Notes: generated by a model from the sequence alone, not told the origin. Shown: positions 1-10,563, numbered from the stretch's first letter. The stretch is 64,000 bases of DNA from Parapristionchus giblindavisi (GCA_943737045.1 CALSFV010000237.1:372001-436000); one strand, 5' to 3'. Translations and numbers: made by a program.

Positions 1-810
1 AGGCTTCCGGTTTTCTATATTACACAACACCAATCTGCTTACAAACGCAATCTGCAATCGTTTGGTCCAACACCGGTTGTTCGGATAAAAGAATTTTAAG
101 AACAGGTTCCTCAAGAATACACAAATATACCAGCGAGATTAGTGATTTCTACGCTAGCAAAACATCCCAGTAGTTAACGGACTACATTTACAGAAATGGA
201 TTCTTTATGTATGGCTAAGTTTGTCAAACTTTTAAATAATCCATATTATTACCATGAATTAATAAACAAAATAGAATTACTGGTATATCATTGATTTTGT
301 AATACAGCTATACATTACACACTAATGAACACCTTTCAATCCTTTCAATAGTTGCCTTATTTATTGATGAGGAGAGAAATATCCACAAATCTTACATTTA
401 TTCGATCAATAGTTTGGTTTACCGGTGATAAGAAACACCAATGAATATAATACGATATACCGATTACATCTAAATATTGTCTATGATGTTTATTAAAAAT
501 GATCAATATGCAACACGTGTTGTGTGTTCAACGTAGACACAAAGATGTATTGTATATTAACAAATCTTCAATTAAACTGTAAATATTATATTTTATCTGC
601 TATGCATTCAGAAGTAAAGATATGTCAAAATCTTTCAAGGTACACATAATAACCAATACATAACCATAACATGACCAAACATAGCATACCCATAACCACA
701 ACATGACATTGATTACTGTATTCTATTTTATCTGCTATGCACTCACACGTAAATATATGTCAAAATCTTTCAAGGTACGCATGATAACCACTACATAATC
801 ACGACATAAC

Positions 811-827
811 TAAGCCTAAGCCTAAGC
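811..827 (-). repeat. Interstitial telomere-like repeat block, left arm site 1
   Basis: Just under three GCCTAA units, that is TTAGGC on the minus strand. TTAGGC is the established telomere repeat of nematodes. The block ends one 112-135 bp repeat copy and breaks off in GCATG. It is mirrored at 2047-2063. Confidence 0.85.
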
Positions 828-922
828 ATGTAATATATTTTATCTGCTATGCACTCACACGTAAAGATATGCCAAATTCTTTCAAGGTACGCATGATAAC
901 CACTACATAATCATGACATAAC

Positions 923-946
923 TAAGCCTAAGCCTAAGCCTAAGCC
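923..946 (-). repeat. Interstitial telomere-like repeat block, left arm site 2
   Basis: Four exact TAAGCC hexamers (TTAGGC on the minus strand) followed by TGAG. The block ends the next tandem-repeat copy and is mirrored at 1928-1951. Confidence 0.88.
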
Positions 947-1042
947 TGAGATGTCGTTCATTTTGATTTATCTGCAAAATTCGATCATGCCGTAAATATT
1001 GTTTTTTCAACTGCATGTTTTTAATAAGTTCATTACTGTACT

Positions 1043-1071
1043 TAGCCTAAGCCTAAGCCTAAGCCTAAGCC
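1043..1071 (-). repeat. Interstitial telomere-like repeat block, left arm site 3
   Basis: Four exact TAAGCC hexamers preceded by a one-base-short unit, running into CGAAGCGGGTGG. This is the longest of the three blocks in the arm. Translation of its mirror produces the Leu-Arg run of the spurious 68-codon ORF. Confidence 0.9.
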
Positions 1072-1802
1072 GAAGCGGGTGGCGTGTGAAGCGATTCCGA
1101 GCGAAGCGAAGGATGTTTTTTTGCGGTGGTTTCTTCTTCTGTTGCTTCCTCTTCTTCTGACTGCCCCTTATCATCATTTGGTTTAAAAAATCGTTACTTA
1201 CAAGTAACCTCAACCTTTATCTTTTTTTTACAGAAACTGTAAACTGACACAAAAAAACTGTTTACTCTAAAATCATTAGCGTTATACATCTGAACTATTT
1301 ATTACCCTCCGCTCTGGCATACTCTCTCGCAGACAAAGAAAGAGAGAGAGAGTGGTCAGTGCGGGGAGTTTCAAGTTTGACTTCTGCTAAAGTCAATCCA
1401 TCTCTTTATTTCACACACTGTTTCTTCGTTTTCTGATCACGAGAGAGAGTTGGAGGTTGATAAGATCACTCTTGAATGCTTTTTTCAATCTTAAATGATT
1501 TGAAACTCCCCGCACTGACCACTCTCTCTCTCTTTCTTTGTCTGCGAGAGAGTATGCCAGAGCGGAGGGTAATAAATAGTTCAGATGTATAACGCTAATG
1601 ATTTTAGAGTAAACAGTTTTTTTGTGTCAGTTTACAGTTTCTGTAAAAAAAAGATAAAGGTTGAGGTTACTTGTAAGTAACGATTTTTTAAACCAAATGA
1701 TGATAAGGGGCAGTCAGAAGAAGAGGAAGCAACAGAAGAAGAAACCACCGCAAAAAAACATCCTTCGCTTCGCTCGGAATCGCTTCACACGCCACCCGCT
1801 TC

Positions 1803-1831
1803 GGCTTAGGCTTAGGCTTAGGCTTAGGCTA
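1803..1831 (+). repeat. Interstitial telomere-like repeat block, right arm site 3
   Basis: GGCTTA hexamers, the exact mirror of 1043-1071. The TTAGGC strands of the two arms therefore point away from each other, towards the outer ends of the palindrome. Confidence 0.9.
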
Positions 1832-1927
1832 AGTACAGTAATGAACTTATTAAAAACATGCAGTTGAAAAAACAATATTTACGGCATGATCGAATTTTGC
1901 AGATAAATCAAAATGAACGACATCTCA

Positions 1928-1951
1928 GGCTTAGGCTTAGGCTTAGGCTTA
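1928..1951 (+). repeat. Interstitial telomere-like repeat block, right arm site 2
   Basis: Four GGCTTA hexamers mirroring 923-946, preceded by the sequence CATCTCA. Confidence 0.88.
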
Positions 1952-2046
1952 GTTATGTCATGATTATGTAGTGGTTATCATGCGTACCTTGAAAGAATTT
2001 GGCATATCTTTACGTGTGAGTGCATAGCAGATAAAATATATTACAT

Positions 2047-2063
2047 GCTTAGGCTTAGGCTTA
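2047..2063 (+). repeat. Interstitial telomere-like repeat block, right arm site 1
   Basis: Just under three GCTTAG units mirroring 811-827. Confidence 0.85.
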
Positions 2064-2873
2064 GTTATGTCGTGATTATGTAGTGGTTATCATGCGTACC
2101 TTGAAAGATTTTGACATATATTTACGTGTGAGTGCATAGCAGATAAAATAGAATACAGTAATCAATGTCATGTTGTGGTTATGGGTATGCTATGTTTGGT
2201 CATGTTATGGTTATGTATTGGTTATTATGTGTACCTTGAAAGATTTTGACATATCTTTACTTCTGAATGCATAGCAGATAAAATATAATATTTACAGTTT
2301 AATTGAAGATTTGTTAATATACAATACATCTTTGTGTCTACGTTGAACACACAACACGTGTTGCATATTGATCATTTTTAATAAACATCATAGACAATAT
2401 TTAGATGTAATCGGTATATCGTATTATATTCATTGGTGTTTCTTATCACCGGTAAACCAAACTATTGATCGAATAAATGTAAGATTTGTGGATATTTCTC
2501 TCCTCATCAATAAATAAGGCAACTATTGAAAGGATTGAAAGGTGTTCATTAGTGTGTAATGTATAGCTGTATTACAAAATCAATGATATACCAGTAATTC
2601 TATTTTGTTTATTAATTCATGGTAATAATATGGATTATTTAAAAGTTTGACAAACTTAGCCATACATAAAGAATCCATTTCTGTAAATGTAGTCCGTTAA
2701 CTACTGGGATGTTTTGCTAGCGTAGAAATCACTAATCTCGCTGGTATATTTGTGTATTCTTGAGGAACCTGTTCTTAAAATTCTTTTATCCGAACAACCG
2801 GTGTTGGACCAAACGATTGCAGATTGCGTTTGTAAGCAGATTGGTGTTGTGTAATATAGAAAACCGGAAGCCT

Positions 2874-4690
2874 TTCTCACTTTCTACCATAAATTAACGG
2901 TTTCAATAGTGTCTCATTTTCTGAAAATCAACTGAAGTTGTTATGATTGAGCTGTGCGGTTGTGATGTTCTAGGTAGTCTGTTGGAAGGTCCTGTTCAAG
3001 TTAATAGCATAGTATATCGGAAACTGGTTTGGTTGTACCCGGAACTTACAACATGACGATTTTCAAGTAACCATTACCTAAATGCTATAGATCCATATTT
3101 GGGCCATTTCTTATAATAGAAAAGCATATTGTTTAAATTATTAATGAGACAACATAGTTGTTCGAGTAAACACCTCATGATTCTCTAAGAATAAAATAAT
3201 TTTGTAACACATTGCTTTGAGAATATGAATGATAGACTATGATGCTGTATTAGACCTAAACTTATACATTTTACTGAGTATTCTACCACACCAGATAGAT
3301 TTAGACATGTTATCAATCTTTAAGTTTGTAATTTGAACATGATTGGTTTTTAAGTATACTCCTAACCATTTCAACGTCAATGGTTTTACAATTGCCTCAT
3401 GCTAGGCTAAACAATGAAATAGTAGGCATATCTGTAGCAAACGTATACAAACATATACATATCACTCCTTGCGAAGCGAATCAATCTACATATTGTTCGA
3501 GAAATCATTTAGATGTCCCTTAGATGCTCGAATTACCATGGATAAATGTAAACTTAAGCAGGATGTTTATATTTTCATGTATTATCGCGTTAATGTCGTG
3601 TTTGATCATGTAATGATATGCATTTTATCATATGACTACGAAGCATTGAGCGGTTCTGTACACTCTTGCGCGATATACATCCATGGTTCTATATTGCAAT
3701 GTTTAACTACATAAATTAGAACATAGTTCGACAACTAAATGGTGCATGATTCTACTATATTACATCACACAGTATGTGATCAAATAATTATAAAGATTTG
3801 TCATGATTGTTTGTGTTGAATGAAACAGTTAAAATGCCCTACATTGTGAAAGTGTTACTCGTGGTAATGAAGTATTAAAGACTGATTTGGCGTAATATAT
3901 TATCGCGTGGTCCAAAAATGTGGAATTCTGATTACTACTACTAGATTCGAGAGGTATCAGTGTAGCTCAGTAAATAGAAAGTACCATACCGGGAGGGTTC
4001 CCACTTACATTTTCGATATCTTTACCGGTTATAGAAATGTACATTCAGCGTTATTCATTCATGATTCTAGCGGACAAGTTGTATGAAATAGTGCACGGTA
4101 TGTAGAATGATTTTAGTTATCTACATGTCCTCACAACGAAATTATTTGATTTAGCCTACCTTAAAAAACGACACATTATTCAACTATGAGGCATCCTACA
4201 ATAATTTATAAATCACCCTTCATGAAGTATAATAGCTAATGAAAAATGACATGATATCTAACTATGATACATTTGGAAAATGATTGGTGTATGGCAAGCG
4301 TTATGTTATACATTTGTCCAGTTAATTGGATCTTTATACATATGCCCGTTTTATTACTGCATACGAAACAATAATAGAAACATACTTTATGTTGTGTTAA
4401 ATTAGAGTATATATGCCGTTAGAATATGAGTAGAATAGTGCATAATTAGTTCAGTCCGCATAAATGCGATGTTACGATATAGATAAAGGTACAGAGATGG
4501 TTTTTTATATGTATTATTACGATGTTCAATTAACTTTAGATAACGTAAAAATGTAGATACACCTACTGTTCATCATCAAGAAACATCATTATATAAATAA
4601 GGGTTTTCTGATCATGCTAGTTAGAAAATCCATGAGCACTATTTCAATAAGTTAGGTTTGGTCGTTACCTGAAAAAGACTTTGATAACGG
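2874..4690. other. AT-rich intergenic DNA, no supported feature
   Basis: I read both strands and found no ORF with protein-like composition. The 81-codon reading frame at 3469-3714 is rich in Cys, Tyr and Ile with no recognisable motif and is probably chance. At 3960-4010 there is a weak tRNA-like phrase (GTAGCTCAGT followed by GGGTTCCCAC), but spacing and the second box do not fit a tRNA. Confidence 0.6.
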
Positions 4691-4698
4691 AATAAAGA

Positions 4699-4722
4699 AT
4701 AAATAAATAAATAAATAAATAA
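4699..4722 (+). repeat. (AAAT)n microsatellite with upstream AATAAA
   Basis: About six AAAT units directly after AATAAAG. A tetranucleotide tail next to AATAAA is a common 3' end for RTE-like non-LTR retrotransposons, so this may mark an old insertion, but I recognise no reverse transcriptase upstream. A simple microsatellite is the safer reading. Confidence 0.75.
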
Positions 4723-5449
4723 CACTATAGAAGAGCATGATTTCACCTATAGATTGTGTGACATATACATGTATTAAACATGTATTTCATCAGCGTACAT
4801 CTCAAAATAATAGAAAAACAACATCAGGTTTGGACTATGATATAGGTGTATTTACATAATGGAAGGTGTATAAACCCAGTATATCAACCGCCACCGATCA
4901 TCCAATATCGTTAGGGTGCAAGATCTACATTCTTTAGATATTCACCTTTAGTGAAATCTAATGCAAATCCAGCGAAATGAAATGACAGAAACATAGTTGT
5001 ATGCCACAGCGTTAGTACTATTATACAAATAAATAACTATTTTAGCGTATGTCTACTATTAAGACATCTAATATGCATTGTTTCTAGAGCACAAATACAT
5101 AATTAGAGGTTGTTTTCTAGATTTTTTAGTGTTGCTGTGGGGTTATCTCTCTCACTAGCTATTTACCGCCACCTTTATTTGATCCGGGTTGAATTCATCC
5201 TGTATGAATAAATAAAGGAACGATAGTTCAACGTAAAGTACAGTTTATAAAAAGCATGCAAATGTATTCTAGTAAAAATATGATAGTTTGAACATTCTGA
5301 GAAGAATGTGAATTGGCCACTCGTCGATTCAACCGACAAGTAGCGCTGGATAGGGTCGAACTTCGAAAAAAAGTAAGGATATGACACTTGTATGGTTGTA
5401 ATATATGGATCTCCAAATCTTCGTGACAATGATGAACATCCTCTCAATT
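4723..5449. other. AT-rich intergenic DNA, no supported feature
   Basis: No convincing ORF or RNA gene. The overlapping minus-strand reading frames at 5175-5447 are low-complexity readings of AT-rich sequence. From about 5310 the base composition becomes more gene-like, possibly the upstream part of the remnant that follows. Confidence 0.5.
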
Positions 5450-5452
5450 TAA

Positions 5453-5630
5453 ACCGTTGATCCTTGTGAAGTTCATATAGAGGAGAAGGAGGAAGACGTC
5501 AGGACAGTCGATAAGTTGGATAGATGCGGGCAACTCACGAGATACGATTCGCTCCTTGCAGAACCCTAATGGCGATCCAGCTGTCCCTAATCGGCTGAAT
5601 AAAGTCGTTCTAATGTAATGTAATGTAATG
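5453..5630 (+). mobile_element. Possible 3' remnant of a non-LTR retrotransposon, (TAATG)4 tail
   Basis: A plus-strand frame, open from just after a TAA at 5450 to a TAA at 5567, encodes 38 residues with protein-like composition, including the acidic run HIEEKEEDVRTVDKLDR. It is followed by 28 bases, AATAAA at 5598-5603, a few bases, then four exact TAATG units at 5611-5630. Coding end, short 3' UTR, AATAAA and a short-unit tandem tail is the usual layout of the 3' terminus of a RTE/CR1/Jockey-like LINE. No reverse transcriptase is left, so family assignment is open. It could also be the last exon of a host gene; the minus-strand 90-codon ORF here is a shadow. Confidence 0.35.
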
Positions 5631-7003
5631 GTTGTAATAGGCCTGTTATATTTCTTCGTGTAATCTTTTCCCGTAATATCTTTCGCGCATTTGCATTGAG
5701 CTTTGTCTCTTTTCATTTTTGTAGCTTGATCAAATCAATATATAATTCGTATGCCATGCACTATTCATCGAAACATTTTCTTTATTAGTGGTGAGTAGCG
5801 TCTGTCTGAATTCGAAGTAATAATAGTGGACTGTATTTTGTATGGTCATACTAATTGGAGATGTGTCTTCAAGTATAAACCGTTAATTTCAACTATATAT
5901 CAATAATATAACTTTTCATACATTTGAATTATCGGTGCTCCAGTTGATATGTTTCTAGATTTCCATGTTCATAGAATAATGGTACGAAGTACCCAATATA
6001 ATATTTGTAACTTGACATTACCAGGCTTAACACCGGTTTAATTTTTTGGGAATATATAAATAGATTGGTTGAGTTGACGATTTTAATCATACTTCAAGGT
6101 ATAAAGGTAGGCGTATTTTTTCGTTATATAGGTTCTAATTGGCTAAAAACTTCAAATTCCCGTTGTAGGGTTTACTTGTGTTACATGTTAGTTGTAGAAC
6201 ATATTGGGCTTAATCTATGAATTATTAATTAAAATAAATGACGAATTAGATTTATTTCAATCACTCAGAGATCAATTACCTTAATTTGTTGTATCACAAA
6301 TTAAGCTCTATTTATAATACTATTGCTATATTTCTTTTATCTCCTGGTATTAGTATGTTTTATGTTGGACTGGTTAATATTTACTTTTTAACATTTCACG
6401 CCCATTGTCAGTTATAAAATGAATCTTTTTTCTCCTTTCTTGCAACACTGATATCTCTTCAAGAATTTATTTTGATGTATCCGAAATATATGAACATTCG
6501 TTGAAATATGTATATGACAGTATCTCTTCGATCTATCGGCCATTTCCATGATTTACTTCTAGAGTTACATACAATCCCGATAGAAGGAAATTTTCATTTC
6601 TAGCGTTTTTTTTAAATGCGTATAGACTGTTAAGTGCTATATTGAATTCGAGGAAAAGGGAAGGATGTATTTATATCTTATTTGTAGAGTAAGAGTTTAA
6701 GCCAAGTAGAGATATTTATCTATTATTATTTACCGTGCTTTCCTGTAAAACGCATAAAAATATAATATAAGATCGGTTTAGTATATTGAGATTCGATCGT
6801 AATGTATTTTTGTCGTAATCTGTCCATGCCAACTATAATTATTATGAATATTGCATGTTATTCTTCTTCTGATTTAGTTACTAAAAATGAATGAATGAAC
6901 CGTCTCCATCTATATTCTTAATAAAGACTAATTAAGAATTATCTCTAAGTAATAAAACTTAATCAACCGTGTAGAAAAGAGAAAGCATTGTTTTATGCAT
7001 CGG
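5631..7003. other. AT-rich intergenic DNA, no supported feature
   Basis: Both strands are dense in stop codons. I found no ORF, RNA gene or tandem repeat that I can support. Confidence 0.6.
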
Positions 7004-9125
7004 TTTAATGTGATGCGCAAGTTGTCTCGATCAACTTGTCTTTAATCATTCATAGGCGTATATTTATATCTCTTGTTGTTGTGATTGAATATGGGAATGG
7101 TTGATAGAACTAGTGACTAGGTAGGGAGGGATAAGGGTAATTAATCATTTTGTGAATATAAGTGAACTGGACAAATCTCCTCCTCATATTACGAAATGAC
7201 TCTTACCATACCATCTGCCCAAATATTCACGTGCTCGCGAGTTGTCTGGTTTGAGTATTTATATCAAACTTTATCACTACTAATGTCAGTTGGAATATCC
7301 TTATTACGTAATCACTAGTTAGATTAAGGTTTTACTAGGGTTGTCTCAGTTTATATTTAATGGGTTTGTTTATTATGGGTGTCATCAAAGAAAGTGAATA
7401 AATGATTTGGTTGCTGTATCTCTCTGACTGTTATTATCATTATAGTGTAGTAAGTGGAGAATTTATTAGAATAGTATAATGTAATAGTTATACTGATCAT
7501 CACAGGTTGTAATTAGTCGACTATTCATTGTTGACTTTAAAATATACGTATGTGTGTTATATGTGTCGCTAATGATGATGCGATATTTCATGAGAGTGGT
7601 TTTTTTTCATGTTTTGTTTCAATGTGATGATCAACTTGTCTTTAATCATTCATACGCGTCTATTTATATCTCTTGTTGTTGTGATTGAATATGGGAATGG
7701 TTGATAGAACTAGTGACTAGGTAGGGAGGGATAAGGGTAATTAATCATTTTGTGAATAAAAGGGTACTGGTTTATTCTCTTCGTCATATTACGAAATGAC
7801 TCTTACCATACCATCTGCCCAAATATTCACGTGCTCGCGAGTTGTCTGGTTTGAGTATTTATATCAAACTTTATCACTACTAATATCAGTTGGAATATCC
7901 TAATTACGGAATCACTAGTTAGATTAAGGTTTTACTAGGGTTGTCTCAGTTTATACTTAATAGGTTTGTATATTATTGGTGTCATCAAAGAAAGTGAATA
8001 AATGATTTGGCTGCTTTATCTCTCTGACTGTTATTATCATGATAGCGTAGTGGAGAATTTATTAGAATAGTGTATTGTAATAGTTATACTGATCACCATA
8101 GGTTGTAATCAGTCGATTATTCATTGTTGACTTCAAAATATATGTATGTGGGCTATATGTGTCGCTAATGATGATGTGATATTTCATGAGAGTGGTTTTA
8201 TTTTATGCTTTGTTTCAATGTGATGATCAACTTGTCTCGATCAACTTGTCTTTAATCATTCATGAGCGTATATTTATATCTTTTGTTGTTGTTGTGATTG
8301 AATATGGGAATATAACTAGTGAGTAGGAATAGAGATATAAGGGTAAGTAATCATTTTGTGAATATAGGTGTACAGTCTAAATCTCTTCCTCATATCACGA
8401 AATGACTCTTGGCTATACCATCTGCCCCTATATTCAAGGCCTCACAAGATATCTGGTTTGAGTATTTATATCTCTCACTATTGATGAGTGATAGAGACAA
8501 AAAAACCTCTCTTAAAATATTAGATATGCAATTCACATGTTTCATTTGTAACATTTGAAAATCTCTACTTATTATGTGGTTTTTATAGTAGCGTCTCCCT
8601 CTTCTTTATTCCTTTCGGCAGAGATAGACGCGAAGGGTCTCTTGTCAGCTTTCCTTTTTGTTTAGCATACTTCATCTCTACTAATTTCAATTGGAATAAC
8701 CTAATTACGTAATCACTATTTAAATCATGGTTTCATTAGGTTTATCTTAGTATTTATCTGATGGGTTTTTTTCATTATGAATGTTCTCACAGAAAATGAA
8801 TGCCTTGTCTCTTTGAATGTTAATTGTCAGGGCGATGTAGTAATTGGATGAAGAGATTTAATTAGAATGAGATATTGTAACAGCTATATTGATCACCGTA
8901 TACTCTTACCCTTTCCTTTCATTGTTTTCTTTAATATATTTATGTTCGACATATGCTCTGCTAAAGAAGATGAGATATTTCATGAGAGTGGTTTTGATGT
9001 GTCTCGATCAACTTGTATTTAATCATTCGTAAACCTATATTTATATCTCTTGTTGTTGTGATTGGTTATGGGAATGAATGGTAGAACTAGTGAGTAGGAA
9101 GAGAGGGATGAGAGTAATCAATCAT
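7004..9125. repeat. Degenerate tandem repeat, about 600 bp period, 3 copies plus partial fourth
   Basis: The landmark GATCAACTTGTCTTTAATC occurs at 7029, 7629 and 8239, and in diverged form at 9006, giving spacings of 600, 610 and 767 bp. Copies one and two are highly alike across their whole length, including GTGACTAGGTAGGGAGGG and TTCACGTGCTCGCGAGTTG. Copy three is more diverged and longer because of an extra stretch near 8473-8664. The fourth copy breaks off near 9125. No coding potential is evident. Confidence 0.9.
8473..8664. other. Extra segment unique to third copy of the 600 bp repeat
   Basis: Copies one and two read straight through GAGTATTTATATCAAACTTT. Copy three departs after GAGTATTTATATC and rejoins recognisable repeat at CATACTTCATCTCTACTAAT, leaving about 190 bp with no counterpart. 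It begins and continues with TCTCTCACT and GTGATAGAGA, imperfect complements, and contains the GC-richer phrase GCAGAGATAGACGCGAAGG. It may be a small insertion such as a MITE or a relic lost from the other copies. Boundaries are approximate. Confidence 0.5.
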
Positions 9126-9179
9126 CTTCTGTAGAAGAACTTAACCTTGTACTTATCCTTCTCCCTCTTATCTATACAT

Positions 9180-9900
9180 AGTAGTCTATAGGAACAGCCG
9201 GCTTCCCCTCTACTGAGTGCAACGAAGTCTCTCTTTCTCTACTTTTTCCGAGCAATTCCAAGCGGTCCCGAGCGAAGCGAAGTTCGAAGGGGAAAGATAA
9301 AGTCCCTCTCTCTTGCGGTAGAATGTCCTTCTTCTTCTTCTTCTTCTTTTCCTTATCCTTGACTCCTGTCGTGACAGACGGACAAGAGCTTAGAGAGCGG
9401 GTATAAGATTTATCAGTGGATTAGAGAGAAAGATACCGCAAAATGCTAGGGAGAGGGGAGAAACGAAGGCAGAGGGTACCCTTATCCTTATCCTCTGTTG
9501 TAGTTAGTAGAGGGAGACTTCGTTGAACTCAGTAGAGGAAGAGAGACAAGAGCTTAGAGAGAGGGTGTAAGATGTATCAGTGGATTAGAGATAGATACCG
9601 CAAAAAGATAGGGAGAGGGGTAGAAACAAAGGCAGAGGGTGACCTTATCCTAATCCTCTGTTCTAGTCGGCAGAGAGAGGGATTCCGAGAGAGAAACGAA
9701 GGAGAGGGAGAGAGGCCGTGTAAGATGTATCAGTGGATTAGAGATAGATACCGCAAAAAGGGTAGGGAGAGGGGTAGAAACGAAGGCAGAGGGTGACCTT
9801 ATCCTAATCCTCTGTTCTAGTCTAGAGGATAAGGAGAGGGATTCCGAGAGAAACGAAGGAGAGGGATTCCGAGAGAAACGAAGGAGTGGTATACTGTAGA
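9180..9900 (+). repeat. Purine-rich minisatellite zone, about 155-165 bp period
   Basis: TATCAGTGGATTAGAGA recurs at 9411, 9575 and 9728 (spacings 164 and 153 bp). Each copy is followed by a GATACCGCAAAA-like phrase, an AGGGAGAGGGG-type purine run and a CTTATCC...CCTCTGTT segment. Shorter repeats of GATTCCGAGAGAAACGAAGG close the zone near 9839-9885. The 74-codon frame at 9572-9796 contains the peptide MYQWIRDRYRKK twice only because it spans two repeat copies, so I do not call it a gene. The zone has strong purine/pyrimidine strand asymmetry. Confidence 0.85.
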
Positions 9901-10411
9901 ATCGGGTATATGTAAATTGCGAAATGATTTATTATAGTTAGATGTAGAGATAGTGTAAAAGAGAGAGGGTATAGAGAAGCAGAGTGAGTTTCAATGTATG
10001 GGAGGAGGCCCCGCCCACAATTAGTTTAGTCTCTAGTCTCGTCAGTCCCCCGTGCGGTTGTGCTGCTGTGGTGAGTCTTTGCTAATTACTTTATTTTATT
10101 ATTTCGATTGATTTTATCATTGATCTACCAAAAAATCGATAATGTGAATCATTGATCTACCAAAAAATCGATAATTTAATGATTATTGATTTTTTTCAAA
10201 TTACTGTATTTGATTACTGTACTTGTACTGTACTTGTACTGTAAAGTACTGTACTTGTTGATTACTGTATTACTGTTGATTACTGTAGTAATTGATTAGG
10301 ATGATTTTATTGATTGACTGATAAGAGTTGTCAATCATTATTATCATTTTGATTGATCTACAAAAAATCAATATAAAAATCGATACAAAAAAAAAATCAA
10401 TATAAAAAATC
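9901..10411. other. Short AT-rich repeats upstream of the satellite
   Basis: Contains GGCCCCGCCCAC at about 10007, then CTGTGGTGAGTC at about 10067, which resembles a 5' splice donor. These are followed by two copies of GATCTACCAAAAAATCGATA and a cluster of TACTGTACTTG and GATTACTGTA repeats at 10190-10290. No ORF is present. The GC box followed by a donor-like site is suggestive of a promoter and first exon but is unsupported otherwise. Confidence 0.5.
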
Positions 10412-10523
10412 GATAAGCTCCGCCCCTAAAGGGGGCGTGGCCTAAAAGATGGTGATTGGCTGTCATAAGCCCCGCCCCTAAAGCTGTACGGTCATTGGCT
10501 GACATAAGCCCCGCCCCCAAAAT
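10412..10523. promoter_or_regulatory. Duplicated CCAAT-box/GC-box cassette beside the satellite edge
   Basis: A 39 bp step repeat: ATTGGCTGTCATAAGC then CCCGCCCC at 10455-10479, and ATTGGCTGACATAAGC then CCCGCCCCC at 10494-10519. ATTGG is an inverted CCAAT box and CCCGCCCC resembles a GC box. Just upstream, CGCCCC at 10421-10426 pairs with GGGGCG at 10432-10437 across a five-base gap. The GC-rich patch is embedded in AT-rich DNA and lies about 40 bp before the first satellite unit. The promoter role is inferred from motif type only; it could equally be a minor tandem repeat. Confidence 0.35.
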
Positions 10524-10563
10524 GCAGCTGTTTTTTATGTAAGTGAGACAGAACTATACTACT

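Larger units (their letters stand above)
589..960. repeat. Degenerate 112-135 bp tandem repeat in left palindrome arm
   Basis: The phrase TTTTATCTGCTATGCA recurs at 591, 726 and 838 (spacings 135 and 112 bp). Each copy continues with a conserved stretch containing TCTTTCAAGGTAC and GATAACCA-like text. Copies two and three end in GCCTAA hexamers, whereas copy one ends in unrelated AT-rich sequence. A decayed fourth start (TTTATCTGCAAAATTCGATC) follows near 966. The mirror image occupies about 1914-2285 in the right arm. I see no coding potential. Confidence 0.8.
1..2873. repeat. Giant inverted repeat (palindrome), 1374 bp arms, 125 bp spacer
   Basis: The first bases, AGGCTTCCGGTTTTC, recur as their reverse complement ending at 2873, and every segment I compared between pairs it by the rule x + y = 2874. 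Arms are 1-1374 and 1500-2873; the spacer 1375-1499 is not symmetric. Length-sensitive homopolymers agree between arms (8 T near 1222 with 8 A near 1645; 7 A near 1251 with 7 T near 1617), so divergence is very low. The left arm reaches the window edge, so the true outer boundary is unknown. No gene is visible inside; the mirrored 68-codon ORFs at 1007-1213 and 1661-1867 read Leu-Arg repeats off the telomere hexamer and are not credible. It could be a foldback or palindromic DNA element, an inverted duplication near a chromosome end, or an assembly/amplification fold-back. Confidence 0.95.

Noticed and set aside
1007..1867. Mirrored 68-codon ORFs with a Leu-Arg run
   Set aside because: The Leu-Arg run is a translation of the TTAGGC hexamer and the two copies are the palindrome's two arms.
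3469..3714. 81-codon ORF
   Set aside because: No motif, unusual composition for a protein, no neighbouring exon-like sequence. Consistent with a chance frame.
3958..4010. tRNA-like phrase with GTAGCTCAGT and GGGTTCCCAC
   Set aside because: The boxes are too close together, the second lacks the GGTTCGA core, and I could not pair an acceptor stem. A decayed SINE or tRNA relic is possible but unsupported.
7126..7145. GGGATAAGGGTAAT resembling the I-SceI homing site
   Set aside because: Two bases are missing at the centre of the site and it recurs as part of the 600 bp repeat, so the resemblance is chance.
9572..9796. 74-codon ORF with a repeated MYQWIRDRYRKK peptide
   Set aside because: It spans two copies of a non-coding minisatellite whose third copy breaks the frame.
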